64,000 nt of DNA from contig JACVVK020000378.1 of NCBI GenBank assembly GCA_018292915.2, forward strand, positions 555,001 through 619,000, written 5' to 3'. Origin of the DNA: Batillaria attramentaria. Lineage: Eukaryota > Mollusca > Gastropoda > Batillariidae. The notes under the pieces are model-generated. The model saw nothing but the letters and a program-made list of their open reading frames with translations, ran no database searches and was not told the DNA's origin. This document shows positions 34,049 to 43,747 of the stretch, in pieces. Within the stretch, counting starts at the first letter, position 1, and each line of letters opens with the position of its first letter. The translations under genes were made by a program, and so were the position numbers.

Positions 34049-35855
34049 TATGCACAGTGTAACTGATTTTAATGCATGTTCGATTTGTTTTCTCTTTTTG
34101 TTATGATCCATTGCCTGAAATAAAATATATAATTATAATATGAAATAATTGTTCCCAAATGTTTATATCAGATTTTGTTTGGAGATGCTGATTTGAGAAT
34201 TTATCAGTTACCCTTGAATCAGACTGTTTCATGCTGTGAATTTTGTAAATTTGATGCTACCGCGTTGACTGCGCATGTTGAAAAATTGCAGTGTTATTGT
34301 TAAATACTGTACCTAAATCACAAAGCAGGCATTTGTTCATCTCTACATTTCAAACAGCTGCTCTCACAAATCAGATTTGTAGACATTTCATATCTTTGAG
34401 GGGAAAAAAAAAAGCATGATTTTTCTTGTGGTTAAGAACAACAAAACGTACCATAATGAGCATCTTCATAGGAGAAAAAAAAAATCACTGACATTTGTTT
34501 GCACCCTTATTTTATTTTATCACTTCTCTCACAGGTCAACTTGAGACAGTGGCTGTTAGATATCCTTCTAACATATATTCATCCCCTCACCATTGCAGGA
34601 TCTGGCAGCCGCGTCTGACGCAGGGAACAAGGACCGAGCAGAGCCAGTGACCAACAACTACTACGAGGAACCGCACGGAAGTGACAAGGATGATGATGAC
34701 GACGATGAAGAAGATGCAGCTTACCAGTCTCCACCTTCAAACAAACCTGTTTGCGAACCCCCTCCGGACACCCTGTATCAGGTCAGGACCCGCAGTGGTT
34801 ACGTGGAAACACAAGTACATATTTACCCTGCTGCATAAGAACAGTGATACGTGTCAGAAATTGTCGCAGACATCTTGAGACTAGCGCAGGAAAACTGAAC
34901 AGATACATATGATCCTTCTGAAACAGTTATGCCAGATAAGTGAAATGTTGATTTGAATTTTTAAATTTTTTTTTTTTAAATTTTACATGGTGTGAATTCT
35001 TACATCGATAATTTCAGGTTTTATGGAAATTCTTTGTATTTTACATTTACATGGTGTGTGAATTCTTAAACACAGCAATAATTTCACATTTTACGGAAAT
35101 TCCGCACATGCGGAGCTTCATTCTGGTCACTCAACAGATTTGGTTAGGATTTGAGTAAATATTTTCCTTCAGATCAGATCAGACTTGTTCTGTTGTTTGT
35201 ACATTTGTTTCTTTCTTTTACTTTTATGTTTCAAAACACCTGACTTCCAATTCCCTATGAAGTGGATTTCCCCATTTTGGTGTGTGTGTGTGTGTGCGTG
35301 TGTGTGTGTGTGTGTGTGTTAGGTGGAGGCCACCCACGCATACAGTGGAGAAGACATTGATGAGCTGAGCTTTGACCCTGGCGACATTATCTATGTGGTC
35401 AAGTTTGAAAACGAAGAGGAACAGGTAAATCCGAGTGCAATCTGACTGATTGCATCAGTATTCGACCCCCCAATCCCACCCCACCCCCACCCTCCCAGTG
35501 TGGTAGATCTAAAGGTAGATCTAAGTAGAGCCTTAGCCGTTGGATGCTCAGTTGACTCCCTGTGTGCCAGTATATCGCAATATTCCTAACACGTGAAGTG
35601 GAATAGTTGGTGCAGTGTGCATCATTGTATGCATTACGCCAGTGGGTGCAAATTTGAGTGTCTGTCTACATTTCGGTCTGTAGTGATTGCCTGACTCGTG
35701 AAGTTCGTTAGTTGGTGCAGTGTGCGTCGTCATGTGCATTATTCTTACATCTGTGTCTGTTATTGTGTCCTCAGGATGAAGGCTGGCAAATGGGAGTGAA
35801 GCAGAAGGATGGGCTGAAGGGAGTCTTCCCAGAAAACTTCACTCGCCGTCTTTGA
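4220..35855 (+). CDS. Amphiphysin/BIN1-type BAR and SH3 domain protein, giant form
   Basis: Encodes a membrane-curving N-BAR protein expected to act in endocytosis, T-tubule or other membrane tubulation. Coding exons: 4220-4288, 13146-13226, 13911-13965, 20662-20756, 21048-21143, 21494-21601, 21955-22040, 22443-22518, 23343-23443, 25988-26157, 26935-27014, 27528-33824, 34599-34781, 35323-35424, 35775-35855. All join in frame, giving about 2559 aa. Residues 1-255 form the BAR domain: an amphipathic H0 helix ([14 protein letters not shown]), then [31 protein letters not shown] and [11 protein letters not shown], all close to BIN1. Residues 256-339 are a Ser/Pro linker, 340-2438 come from one giant exon, 2439-2499 are an acidic linker and 2500-2559 the SH3 domain ([29 protein letters not shown]). 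Vertebrate relatives are roughly 440-700 aa. Exon phases match BIN1 at the positions I can compare (27-codon exon 2, 18-codon-plus-1 exon 3). Alternative donors in exon 10 (26121) and acceptors (25988 or 25991) keep frame. Confidence 0.95.
5146..5317 (+). mobile_element. tRNA-derived SINE with 14-bp target-site duplication
   Basis: The head has a tRNA-like A box (TGGCCGAATGGTAGAGCG) and B box (GAGTTCGTATCCC). The body continues AAATATTTGTGCTGGC and ends GGTGGAAAAGGACGTTAAA then C/A-rich sequence. A perfect 14-bp repeat, CCCTTAACTTTAAC, flanks it at 5132-5145 and 5318-5331, which is direct evidence of retroposition. This is the best reference copy of the family in the window. Confidence 0.93.
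5690..5886 (-). repeat. Interspersed repeat family B, copy 1
   Basis: Read on the reverse strand, AGTTCCATGTTTACTAAGCC, CATGTTTTGGAACAGTTT and AAATACTCCATCTTGATGAGTAG match copies at 18308-18560 and 52678-52945. Origin unknown. The 52678 copy starts GGCGTAGTGGTTAAACGG, which looks like a tRNA A box, so it may be a SINE. Confidence 0.75.
6504..6952. mobile_element. Non-autonomous DNA transposon (449 bp)
   Basis: The ends are inverted repeats: CAGGGATTATGAAAAG on the left and, reverse-complemented, CAGGGGTTATGAAAGC on the right. They are flanked by a GATAC duplication at 6499-6503 and 6953-6957. The interior has many GGACTAGT-like words and no transposase reading frame. The CAGGG end is hAT-like, but the 5-bp duplication is shorter than the usual 8 bp. 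Confidence 0.75.
9681..9756. repeat. Compound (CT)n(AC)n microsatellite
   Basis: (CT)14 followed by about (AC)24, within amphiphysin intron 1. Confidence 0.98.
10093..10127. repeat. (CA)n microsatellite
   Basis: About 17 CA units in amphiphysin intron 1. Confidence 0.97.
10279..10605 (+). mobile_element. CAGG-ended repeat family C, copy 1 (3' end lost)
   Basis: It starts CAGGCTGGGGAATTTAC and matches the element at 57951-58327 through TTTCAGCCAAATTTCCTATTC, GTAGTATTTTAC and GGCGCTGCCTCTGC. The right inverted end seen in the other copy is not present here; a GTT repeat takes its place. Confidence 0.75.
10685..10791. repeat. (TG)n(GA)n microsatellite
   Basis: About 45 TG units with one C interruption, ending in (GA)8. 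Confidence 0.98.
12682..12764. repeat. (AC)n microsatellite
   Basis: About 41 perfect AC units shortly upstream of amphiphysin exon 2. Confidence 0.98.
13240..13505. repeat. Compound CT/CA microsatellite
   Basis: (CT)n near 13240-13275, then long (CA)n from 13342 with ATTCTC interruptions, a second CT run and a final (CA)n to 13505. It lies in amphiphysin intron 2. Confidence 0.96.
15301..15472 (-). mobile_element. tRNA-derived SINE, reverse copy
   Basis: Full-length reverse-strand copy of the 5146-5317 family: tail GAGTTTAACGTCCTTTTCC, then TGATATCAAAGACGGGGCAA, head complement ATTCGAACTCTCGACCC and TACCATTCGGCTACC. It inserted in a GA repeat, fragments of which flank both sides. Confidence 0.92.
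15489..15905. repeat. Imperfect tandem duplication with repeated CRE octamers
   Basis: A unit containing GAACTAA, GACGTCAGC, ATTTCCCTGTTG, TCTGGAAGATCTAGAGGGC occurs at about 15560-15713 and 15758-15899, with a further partial copy from 15489. The palindrome TGACGTCA occurs four times (near 15517, 15558, 15587, 15768). Confidence 0.85.
18308..18560 (+). repeat. Interspersed repeat family B, copy 2
   Basis: It starts AAACGGGCTAATTCCATC and keeps TGTACACTCAAAATACTC, TTAGTAAAGCGTTTAATGCG and GTCATCGAGTACGCTTCTGT, all matching the copy at 52678-52945. Confidence 0.85.
19107..19218 (-). mobile_element. SINE fragment, head truncated
   Basis: Reverse-strand copy of the tRNA-derived SINE from its tail (GGTTGGGTGTTTGGGG) to CCCAGCTGGGAT. 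The A-box part of the head is missing. Confidence 0.85.
19338..19440. repeat. (AC)n / (ACGC)n microsatellite
   Basis: (ACGC)n followed by more than 30 AC units, ending six bases before the duplication that flanks the next SINE. Confidence 0.97.
19461..19625 (+). mobile_element. tRNA-derived SINE with 15-bp target-site duplication
   Basis: Forward copy of the 5146-5317 family with its head mutated to GGTTGAGTGTAGGATT. The 15-bp sequence CCCACCCTCCCTTTG is repeated exactly at 19446-19460 and 19626-19640. Confidence 0.93.
20662..23443 (+). CDS. Amphiphysin exons 4-9: core of the BAR domain
   Basis: Six exons at 20662-20756, 21048-21143, 21494-21601, 21955-22040, 22443-22518 and 23343-23443 encode the crescent-forming coiled-coil helices. 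The most conserved part is [18 protein letters not shown] and [16 protein letters not shown] (exons 6-7), which includes basic residues that contact membranes in BAR proteins. The exon 7 donor is the weak GTGACA, but phase requires it. Exon 9 ends with [14 protein letters not shown], where the linker begins. Confidence 0.93.
22226..22376. repeat. (GT)n microsatellite
   Basis: Long (GT)n with interruptions AGGCATGTGTGTTTGTGAG repeated, between amphiphysin exons 7 and 8. Confidence 0.97.
23038..23103. repeat. Inverted repeat with 24-bp arms
   Basis: The arms CCACTTCAAG..TATTACGCAA (23038-23061) and TTGCGTAATA..CTTGAAGTGG (23080-23103) match at 22 of 24 positions around an 18-bp spacer. It lies in amphiphysin intron 8. 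Confidence 0.85.
23444..25987 (+). other. Amphiphysin intron 9
   Basis: No exon recognised. It contains a poly-C run (23539-23560), a (GT)n tract (24855-24880) and a segment at 25170-25260 with TCACTTGTGTAATAAAATGAG followed by GT/CGGT repeats that looks like an interspersed repeat. An AATTC palindrome (25861-25887) next to ATACTTTATTAATAAT resembles a reversed retroposon tail. Confidence 0.6.
26265..26645 (+). repeat. T/G-rich low-complexity tract
   Basis: Almost entirely T and G (TTTG, GTTTTTT words) for about 380 bp in amphiphysin intron 10. Open frames through it are compositional artefacts. Similar tracts lie at 14290-14497, 16960-17065 and 21157-21335. Confidence 0.9.
27528..33824 (+). 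CDS. Amphiphysin exon 12: giant disordered exon (2099 codons)
   Basis: One uninterrupted 6297-nt exon between TGTACAG and GAG/GTATGG, in phase 0 at both sides. It encodes residues about 340-2438 and is dominated by Ser, Glu, Gln, Thr, Pro and Asp, with no globular domain that I recognise. Visible features: a proline-rich SH3-ligand-like site (LSRPLPPPP, 29026-29052), a basic Ser-rich stretch ([16 protein letters not shown], 29470-29517), five FLxSPF-like motifs (30185-30516), four or five 31-33-residue repeats beginning NEP (31525-31940), and repeated SAI...DAAF(S/E) acidic motifs (32650-33075). Its uninterrupted frame over 6.3 kb shows it is under coding constraint. It replaces the much shorter clathrin/AP2-binding region of vertebrate amphiphysins; whether it binds those partners is not shown by the sequence. 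Confidence 0.93.
33995..34047. repeat. (TG)n microsatellite
   Basis: About 26 TG units at the start of the intron following the giant exon. Confidence 0.98.
34599..34781 (+). CDS. Amphiphysin exon 13: acidic linker
   Basis: Sixty-one codons, phase 0 on both sides. Contains [12 protein letters not shown], a run of six Asp, and [21 protein letters not shown] before the SH3 exons. If the donor at 34782 is not used, the frame reads on to a stop at 34836-34838 and would give an SH3-less ending. Confidence 0.9.
35280..35322 (+). promoter_or_regulatory. (TG)n tract forming the 3' splice site of the SH3 exon
   Basis: The acceptor TTAG of exon 14 is immediately preceded by about 20 TG units instead of a polypyrimidine tract. 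UG repeats in this position bind TDP-43 and CELF-type proteins in other animals (known for CFTR exon 9). Regulation here is inferred. Confidence 0.75.
35323..35855 (+). CDS. Amphiphysin exons 14-15: SH3 domain and stop
   Basis: Exons 35323-35424 and 35775-35855 encode the 60-residue SH3 domain. The ALYDY-like [11 protein letters not shown], the DPGDIIYVV strand, the [11 protein letters not shown] tryptophan region and GVFPENF all match BIN1 SH3, which binds proline-rich dynamin and synaptojanin tails. The stop is TGA at 35853-35855, three residues after FPENF, as in the family. Confidence 0.95.
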
Positions 35856-38226
35856 GTTCTGTCAGTGTCGACAGTTTGAGAGACGGATGGAGTGCTCAAG
35901 CAGCAGTGGATTCCTCCCATGATTTCCCCTGCGCCAGCCATCCCCTTCTCCACCCACCTCCCACCTGCCCAACACACACACACACACACACGGATAATTC
36001 TACGGAACTTTGTTCGTCCAGGATGGAGTCGGAGTTGCGTCGTGACTTCCCGAGAGTGGCCATTACGTTCCAGTGCTTCGCTAGGATCCCAAAGAGTTAT
36101 ATACCAGTACCTTCCCCCATCCCCTTACTCCACCAGGTTTTCGGTACTATTTTACTGCACATACTGTCAGATTGATCCAACCTTTGCTCAGTCTTGTTAC
36201 TATTTTTCCATTCTCTCTCTTTCTGTGAGAGGTTTCCCCCATCGCCAGATCTTTTCGTTGGTTTTTGGTCTGTATCAGTTGTGGAAAACCTTGTTTTCTT
36301 TGGGTTTTTGTCGGTGTTTTGTTCTTTAAAAGAGAAACCCTGTGTCCGTCAGAAAACATTTTGGCCCTTATGATGCAGTGCGCGCAGAATGCATCGAATA
36401 TTTTCCCACGCAAATAGAGAAGTGACATTTCCTTTTTGCGGCATGGTATGAACACTCTGCACAGAGCTATGGCCATATACCCTGTGAGTGTGCTGGCGTT
36501 CACATATTTCCACACACAGTGTGTTTCGCACTGTCGCTGCAGGAGCGCAGTTGAATTTCCAGGTTACAGAAACCGAGTGGCTGAAGTCCACTCTATGCTG
36601 GACTTTAGGGACTCGTCTGAGGCAGAACGGCAGATACACTGTATTGCTAATGACCTTTTTTCATTTCCACTTTCTCAGGTGCTGCTGTTGCTCAGGTTCT
36701 GGCACTTTCGTTTAAAAAAAAAAAAAAAAAAAAACTACAACAGAAAACAAATGATAAAATGTGCTGACAAAAAAGTGTGCTAAACAAGTTGTGCTCTGTG
36801 CAAGATGATGAGTATGTATGTACATAGGGCCTATATATGGGCATTTTTCTTCCCTTTTTTTTTTTTTTTTTTAAATATATATATAAAGGCTGTGTTGTTT
36901 TCTGTTACTTTCCATGCATCTGGAATCTGTTGTCTTTCACACCTGTTACCATTCTGCGGTCATTTTGTCTGTTCTGTTTGTGAGGGTGTTAAAATGTTGT
37001 GCACTAAGTCAAGTGTCTCCTGTAGGACAGGTGAAAGGGTATGAATATTCACGTCAAGGCATATATTTTTTGTTTCCAGTACTTCAAATAATATTTGTTA
37101 CACAGAATATTTTTTATGACAGTTCTTATATTTTTCTATGAGGTATTGGCATAATGGAAAATAAATATTCTATGAATAAATACACTGTCAGAATAGAGTT
37201 ACATGTAATATTTTTGTTCCACAATATATACTGGTGGATGAGAGAGAGATCAAATTGCATTGTTGATTTTTTTTTTATTGTGATTTTAAGTAAAATCAAC
37301 AACATTCTGGTGTAAAAAGGTTTTAGGTTGTTCCGTCTTCCTGTATCTACGTGCAATGAGTTGTGCTGGCACATTGCTGTTTGTTGCAATATAATGTTTT
37401 GAAGCCCAGTTTGTGGGGCAGACATTTTCAGGGGGGAAAAAATCCACTCCCCAAAACCCTGGACAAATATTATGTCACTGGCTATAATACAGTGAAGCAT
37501 AAGCAACGTCCTATGGTGCGTAACATCACCTGTCATTCCCAGTTGGCTAATTATTCTGTGAATAGTTTTCAGAGATACATTTATTCTCTCCCCTTCCATG
37601 TGGACCGTCTTTGTAACGAGGTCTAGGCAGTGGCTTGCTGTTTCTGAAAATCGTCTACTGGGCTCAGATATGTCTATGCAAAGCCTTGCCCCTGAAAAGC
37701 GTAGGTGTTGTTGGCTTTTAAGCCGATCTGTTGAAGACCTGATAAATTGTATTTACGGTGGCTGTGTAAGTAAGATGGCGTAATAAATATTGTTGGTATT
37801 TTATGCTTCGTTGAGAACATCACGGGGTGTTGTGATTTCTTTTTCGCTTAGTTGAGCTTCGTGACATCATTGTTTTGCAGAATAGATCTTTCCTCAATGA
37901 GGGTTTTTGTGTTGTTGTTTTTGTCTTTTTTTGTGTGTGACTTTAAAATAGGCTCACATTTTGCTCTGTTATCCTTACTTATATTTCCTTCAGTATTCAT
38001 TCCATACTTGTTTTTCGTCATGTTCATACTATCGCTTCTTATATTTTGGAAATATATAAACACCTGACGGACTGTACATACAGCACCCCAATTAACATAA
38101 ATCTTTCTTTTTTTTTAAAGCGAATAATCTTCCGTTTAGATATAAATACTCACTTTGAAACTAACTTTGTATATGCCAGTGGGCATAATTCAGTTTGTCA
38201 TTTGCTTTCCAACATTCGTCATCTCT

Positions 38227-38736
38227 TTTTTTTTTTCTTTTTTTTTTTTTGCTGCCACAACTCTTTGCCAGCTCCTGTGGTGTTCCTCCCAGGTCATGGG
38301 TGGAACCCACGGAGGACTCGGAAGCTGGGACAATTTTTATTATGCATCATGATGGAGATGAGGATGATACATGTAGTAAGATGATGCTATGGAGGTCCAT
38401 GTGGTTTGGGACTGCGGGACAGGGCCGCATTCCACGCTTCCTGTCATAAATATCCCGGCATTAACCAGGCCCGGGAACTGGTGCCGGCGGTGTAATCATC
38501 CACATCATAAGACGTGTCATACTAAGGGAAGCACCCCCAAAGTCGCACCCGTGAAGTGGGTGAAACTCGGCTGTGTGGCAGCAGCCTCCCCATTGGGCCC
38601 ATAGCACACCCGCTCTGGGTAGGAGCCGACCTAGGTAGGAAAAATCCCGCTTGCCTCTGCTGGGATTCAAACCCGGGTCTCCCGGTCCTCCCGGTCCATG
38701 ATCCGAAGTGCTAACCACTACACTACGGGGGCCGGT
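38227..38736 (-). mobile_element. 510-bp tRNA-derived SINE with 15-bp target-site duplication
   Basis: On the reverse strand the head reads GGCCCCCGTAGTGTAGTGG, TTAGCACTTCGG (A box) and GGGTTTGAATCCC (B box). A unique body of about 400 bp follows and the element ends in an A-rich tail (the T-rich run at 38227-38250). ACATTCGTCATCTCT flanks it exactly at 38212-38226 and 38737-38751. This family differs from the GGCCGAATGG SINEs elsewhere in the window. Confidence 0.92.
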
Positions 38737-41700
38737 ACATTCGTCATCTCTGTCCTTCATCTACTATCCACAACCCCAAAACTGTTTTACGGTATTGGCA
38801 GAAGTGGCATCCGTTTGACTGGTCACATCCATGTTACTGACATTTATGTGCACATGTGCATGCTCAAAGGAATGAGTAAGTTGTTATATGACTATTGACT
38901 TTTTTATTTTAAAGAAAATTTGTTTTCATTGCGTGTTTCCATGTTTGTACTGTTCATTTTCCGTTCATACGTTGCTGGTAGTTAGCGAAGCTGTACAAAA
39001 GGGTTGTTCATGTCACACTAGTCAGTTTCCATGTTGTTTTTGGCCATTGCTGACTTGTCCTTCAACGAAAGTTCAGTTCCGTCTAACGTTTTGCCTGTAC
39101 ATGTGCCACCTTCGCTGTCAGTGTACGCATAGCTGTTCTTAGTACAAAACAGCCTTATCGTTTAGTTCATTTTACCAAAAAGGTTCACAAATAGGTGCTA
39201 TTTATGTACAGATTTTGTGTCGGGCGTCTGTAGTTTAGAGGGCATAGGACGTACTTACTGGTCACACAATTTGTTATGAATTTAACTGGGAACGGGACTT
39301 GGCACATGCAACAAATCTCGCTGCACATGTGGACACTAGCCTGCAGCAGCCTGTGACCAGCTCCTACTTATTCCTTCTAGACTGAAGGCATAGTGGTAGT
39401 TCACAAAGTTTGCTTGCATGTATAAATTGCTGGTTTAACATAATTATACACAGTTCTACTGAAATGGCCACATTCGCAAGTTTTGCTGAAGCTTTGGGTT
39501 GTGCAGATCGTGGGCCAAGAGCTGAGCTGTTGTGTTTTCTAGCGTTACTTGTTGACAATCATAATTATTTGGCTCTAGAGAAATGCTTGTGCTGAGAAAT
39601 AAAGCCAAGCACAAGCCACATCATTTGACTGTAGCAGGTCAAAGTTGCAGTTGACGTCATTTTTGTAAAGTGATGTTTCAGTTTTCAAATGCTGTTTCAG
39701 TGTAATGTGCATCAGTCCGTGCTGTTATGTGTCCTTAATTTTGGGTTGTTCATGTTGCATAAAATTATGAAGCTCATCCTTTTGGCAATATCATGCATGT
39801 ATATACGCTGGTATGCTTTGTTTCGGTTACAACATTCCATATTCATAATCATTCACAACTGAACACCATGTGCCTTTCTGATTGAAGTGGACAGTTCCAC
39901 TTTTTCTTTTAAGTACAACTTGCCTTGTATTTACGGCTTTAATTATTCTTTATGCAATACTCAAGGAACTGGAAAATTGTCTTTTCTTTTTCATAAGGCC
40001 AGTCTGTGCAACTGCTAAACAAATGTATATAATGACATATTTACCCATTTATTTGTATTTTATGTAATGGCTTAAAATTTTGGGGCACATTTATTTACGA
40101 TATCTTGCCTTTCCCCTGAGCTACCAATATGACAAAAAAGAGTGTCCAACACTAACAATACTGGAAGACTTTTTTTTTTTTTTTAAATAATTTTAACGAA
40201 CTTTCCATGGGTTTCACGCAGAATTCTCTTACTTTTGCAGTACATGCTGTGAATTCTAGCAGGTCTGAAGATGATAAATGTTTGAACATCATAGCCAAGG
40301 CAAGTCTTTCACTTCTTGTTCACGACTCTCCATTTTGCTTTGTCATATTCACTGCCATTGTTACAACTTCATGAATCTGACAGCTGCTGCTGTTATATAT
40401 TGAATGCCTACAAATTCTGCAGAATCAAGTCGCAGCACAGAGTGCAGAAAGCTCAGAAAGAAACAGTGTCCCCTTTAGGTGTACAAATTAAAATTTCCAA
40501 GCTCACAGATCAACATCTGCCTCTGACAGTGTCGAAAGCATTTTTTCATGTACACACGTGTGAACTTGCAATCCTGTGTGGGTTGCTCCTGCAAAGGCTG
40601 ACGTCACACGGGAGTGTTTTTAGTCTGAAGAAACAGCGAACCTGGTGTTTTTCCATGTTACTCGTGTGACATGCAGCTACAACATACCTTTGCCCTAATT
40701 TTCCCAGAGCGTGTTTTGAGCTGTTCTCCATGTTTGGTCCAACAAAAACGTCTCCTGTGTGTCATGAGCTTACGATGTGAGCCAGAATATGTCTAATGAT
40801 GGCTTGTACTCTGTGTGTGTTATAGGTTCCGAGGCAACACTTTCCTGCCGTGTGACACACAATTTGCATACAAAGGAGTACAAAGATAACGGCGCTCTTA
40901 GATAGTCTTTAGGAAGCTTGCTGCTTCAGCAGTAAGCAGAATCTGTTAGTTTTTTTTGGTTCGCTTAACACTTTTGGAGTCGTTTATCCTACAGTTGGGT
41001 GTTTCAGGTGTTCTCTGTGTTGCCAGCGTGTAACCCCCCAGCATGAGTGCTGGTTAGAGGGTTAACCATTCTCTTTCAGCTTGTCATCTTTACATTCCTT
41101 TAAAGGATACCTTACCACTTTCATGCTTCACCTGCGTAGAATGCGACATGCACAGAAACGTTAAAACTTCATGGTTATATGCTGTACAGATCATACAGGA
41201 AATGTTACCCCCCCACCCCCCACTTGATGATGTTCAAGATTTAACGTCAGTCACATTACAGTTTCATCCTATGATTAATATCATGTGTAAATGTATATTT
41301 ATTTGTAGCGCAGAGGCAAAATTATCGTAGGCCATGGTCACACCATACCATGTCATATCTATTCAAGCAAATTCTATGCATGTTACCCATTTACGTTTTT
41401 TTCCTTAACTTATCCATCCAAAACTTGTACCAGTACTAGTACCTCACCCAAGCCACAGTATTGTTTATATTTTTCAAACTTACACGGTTGGCGACAGACC
41501 TTTGTACAAGACCAGTATGTTTGCTGTATATCTGCATCTACTACACAACGAACAATTCAGGACTGCTGAAAATGAGTCAGATATATGGGTTTATTATTTG
41601 TTTCAGCAATTTGTTTTCCAGATACAGCCTGCTACCTTTCATACAGCTTAATCATATATGTAAAGAATTCTACCATCCCATTAGAGGAGTTCTTGTGGAT

Positions 41701-42399
41701 TGTTTGAGGTTGTTTTTCCATTTTTGATTTTTTTTTTTTTCATTTGAAAAGAATATATGGCACCAGTGGTTGGGCTGTTTTCCCATCAGAATCTGTTTTC
41801 CTACCGAGAATTGTTGAAGTACATGCACACACACACACAAGAAAGAAAACATTTCTTTTTAAAATCAAGGAAGGTCTAAGCCAGCCAGAATTTTCCTGAT
41901 TGCAAAAAAACGCTTGTACACCTGCACTTACAATGGTAACTTTCATGATAGGTTTACCTTACATCCAGATGCATCAGAAGAATTTGCATAAAACGATTAT
42001 TACATAATTTTTCTCTGAGTGGAGGATGTCTTTTTTCAGATGTTGTCTTATTAGCACCCAAGTTTTGTCAAAAATACTGTACCTGTGAGAATCAATTGTG
42101 CTGACTTGAGGTCCTCCCACACCACCATCTCCCCACACACACCACCATAGCTAACAAAAAATGCTATTCACTGACATAGTTCCCGTTCTGTCAAAACTGT
42201 CCTGCCGGTTGCAATCTTTTTCTAATGCCAGTGGTTGGTAAAAGCAGTAAGATTTGATGGCTGCTGTCTAAATGGCCAGTCAGAATTTGGTGGATTTTAA
42301 TTGGATTGTACTGTGCCCCGGGCATAGAGAGAATGTAAAGATTACGCACAACTGAAATAATTATATTCCGTTATGAGGAACATTTCTACTTTGCAGTTT

Positions 42400-42652
42400 C
42401 AAGTTTCTAAGTCAGTATATACTGAATAGAAATTGGCAAGATTTGTCATTTACAGTAGTATTTAATTCACTCTTTTGTGGCGAGTTTCGCGTCAGTTGTA
42501 GCAAATTACAGATCGTGTTTAGAACGCAAGTTTCTTAGTCAATTTATACTGAATAGGAATTGACAAGATTTGTCATTTACAGTAGTATTTAATTCACTCT
42601 TTTGTGGCGAGTTTCGCGTCAGTTGTAGCAAATTAGAGGTCATGTTTAGAAC
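42400..42652. repeat. Tandem duplication, two 127-bp units
   Basis: The units at 42400-42526 and 42527-42652 share TTTGTCATTTACAGTAGTAT, CACTCTTTTGTGGCGAGTTT and CGCGTCAGTTGTAGCAAATTA with few differences. Confidence 0.93.
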
Positions 42653-43097
42653 GTTCGGAACTGGTTGTAATACAAGTTGTAGTTTTGTGGCTAGCAGTAG
42701 CACGCCCTCTGAAGTAGAATTTGATCAGAGCTGCCACAACGCCAGTGGGCAGTGAAATACTGATGGTGCAATACATAGTCAGCATTTTACCATTTCACAT
42801 CAGAATATTTTTGTATCTCCTTTAGCTTGCATTACTGGTGTTGGATCTGTTTGTTGCGATGCATTCAATCATTTAAAATAAATTGTATTTCATTACCCGC
42901 TGTTATCGTTTGTTGATATGTTTGGTTTGTTTCGTTTTGGTTTTTTTATTTTTGCGATGTCAGCAGCAGCCCAGTACCGTCTGCAGGTTACAGACAGATG
43001 ACTGCAAAACACACATGCACCATTCACAAGCCTGAAGAAGACACAGCATCTCAGCCTGCCTACCAAATCACAGAACTTGGTCACATTTTCATAAAAG

Positions 43098-43104
43098 TTT
43101 TATT
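43098..43104 (-). terminator. CCT5: Candidate polyadenylation signal of CCT5
   Basis: The reverse strand reads AATAAAA about 645 bp downstream of the CCT5 stop codon. It is the most convincing signal in the 3' flank, though not proven. Confidence 0.45.
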
Positions 43105-43747
43105 TTGCAAAATCATATAAATGCGGCAAAGGTTTTAAATTTGAGGAAAACACAGGCTCTCGCATCCATACAAGCACTCGAAGCAGAAGTTCCATTTTCA
43201 GCACAAGTTTCATACATGGAAAGCATGCCACTGAAATACTTGTCAAAACCAGAAATCCTACAAATTTCAAACTTTAACTTGAAGATGAAAAAGGCTGGTT
43301 TGAGAAGAGTCCACACCGTTAACTTCAAAGGTAAACGATCATTCTGCCACCAAGTCTTGATGTGGCAAATAACTAAATGAGGCCTAGATCTAATGCTACG
43401 CACCAATCAAGTGCATAATCATTGAGAAAAACCTCTGAAGCCTATGAATGAGTTGCGCGACCAAAACAACTTCAATAATTTAAATCACTCTGGGACAAAA
43501 ATGTCACGAACACTTTAAAACCCATGCAGCATGCCTCAAATGTGAAATTAAGATCACAGTATGCATTCACACAACAGAACAGTGCAGGCAGTTGACCTTA
43601 CGTGACCAAACCGACAGCACACAAAATTTGATCAATGTTTTACCTCCACATATATGCACATGTGTCAAATGAGAATGTTCAGCTTTCTTCCAGCAGGCTC
43701 AGTCTCATAGAAACCACAACATAATGCACACCAAAAGGGGAAAACGT

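Larger units (their letters stand above)
35856..43097. other. Amphiphysin 3' UTR and intergenic region
   Basis: No coding gene recognised. AATAAA signals on the + strand at 37160-37165, 37782-37787, 39598-39603 and 42877-42882 are possible ends of the amphiphysin transcript. Which is used cannot be told. Contains the SINE at 38227-38736 and a 127-bp tandem duplication at 42400-42652. The CCT5 transcript, arriving from the right, probably ends near 43098 (reverse-strand AATAAAA). Confidence 0.6.
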
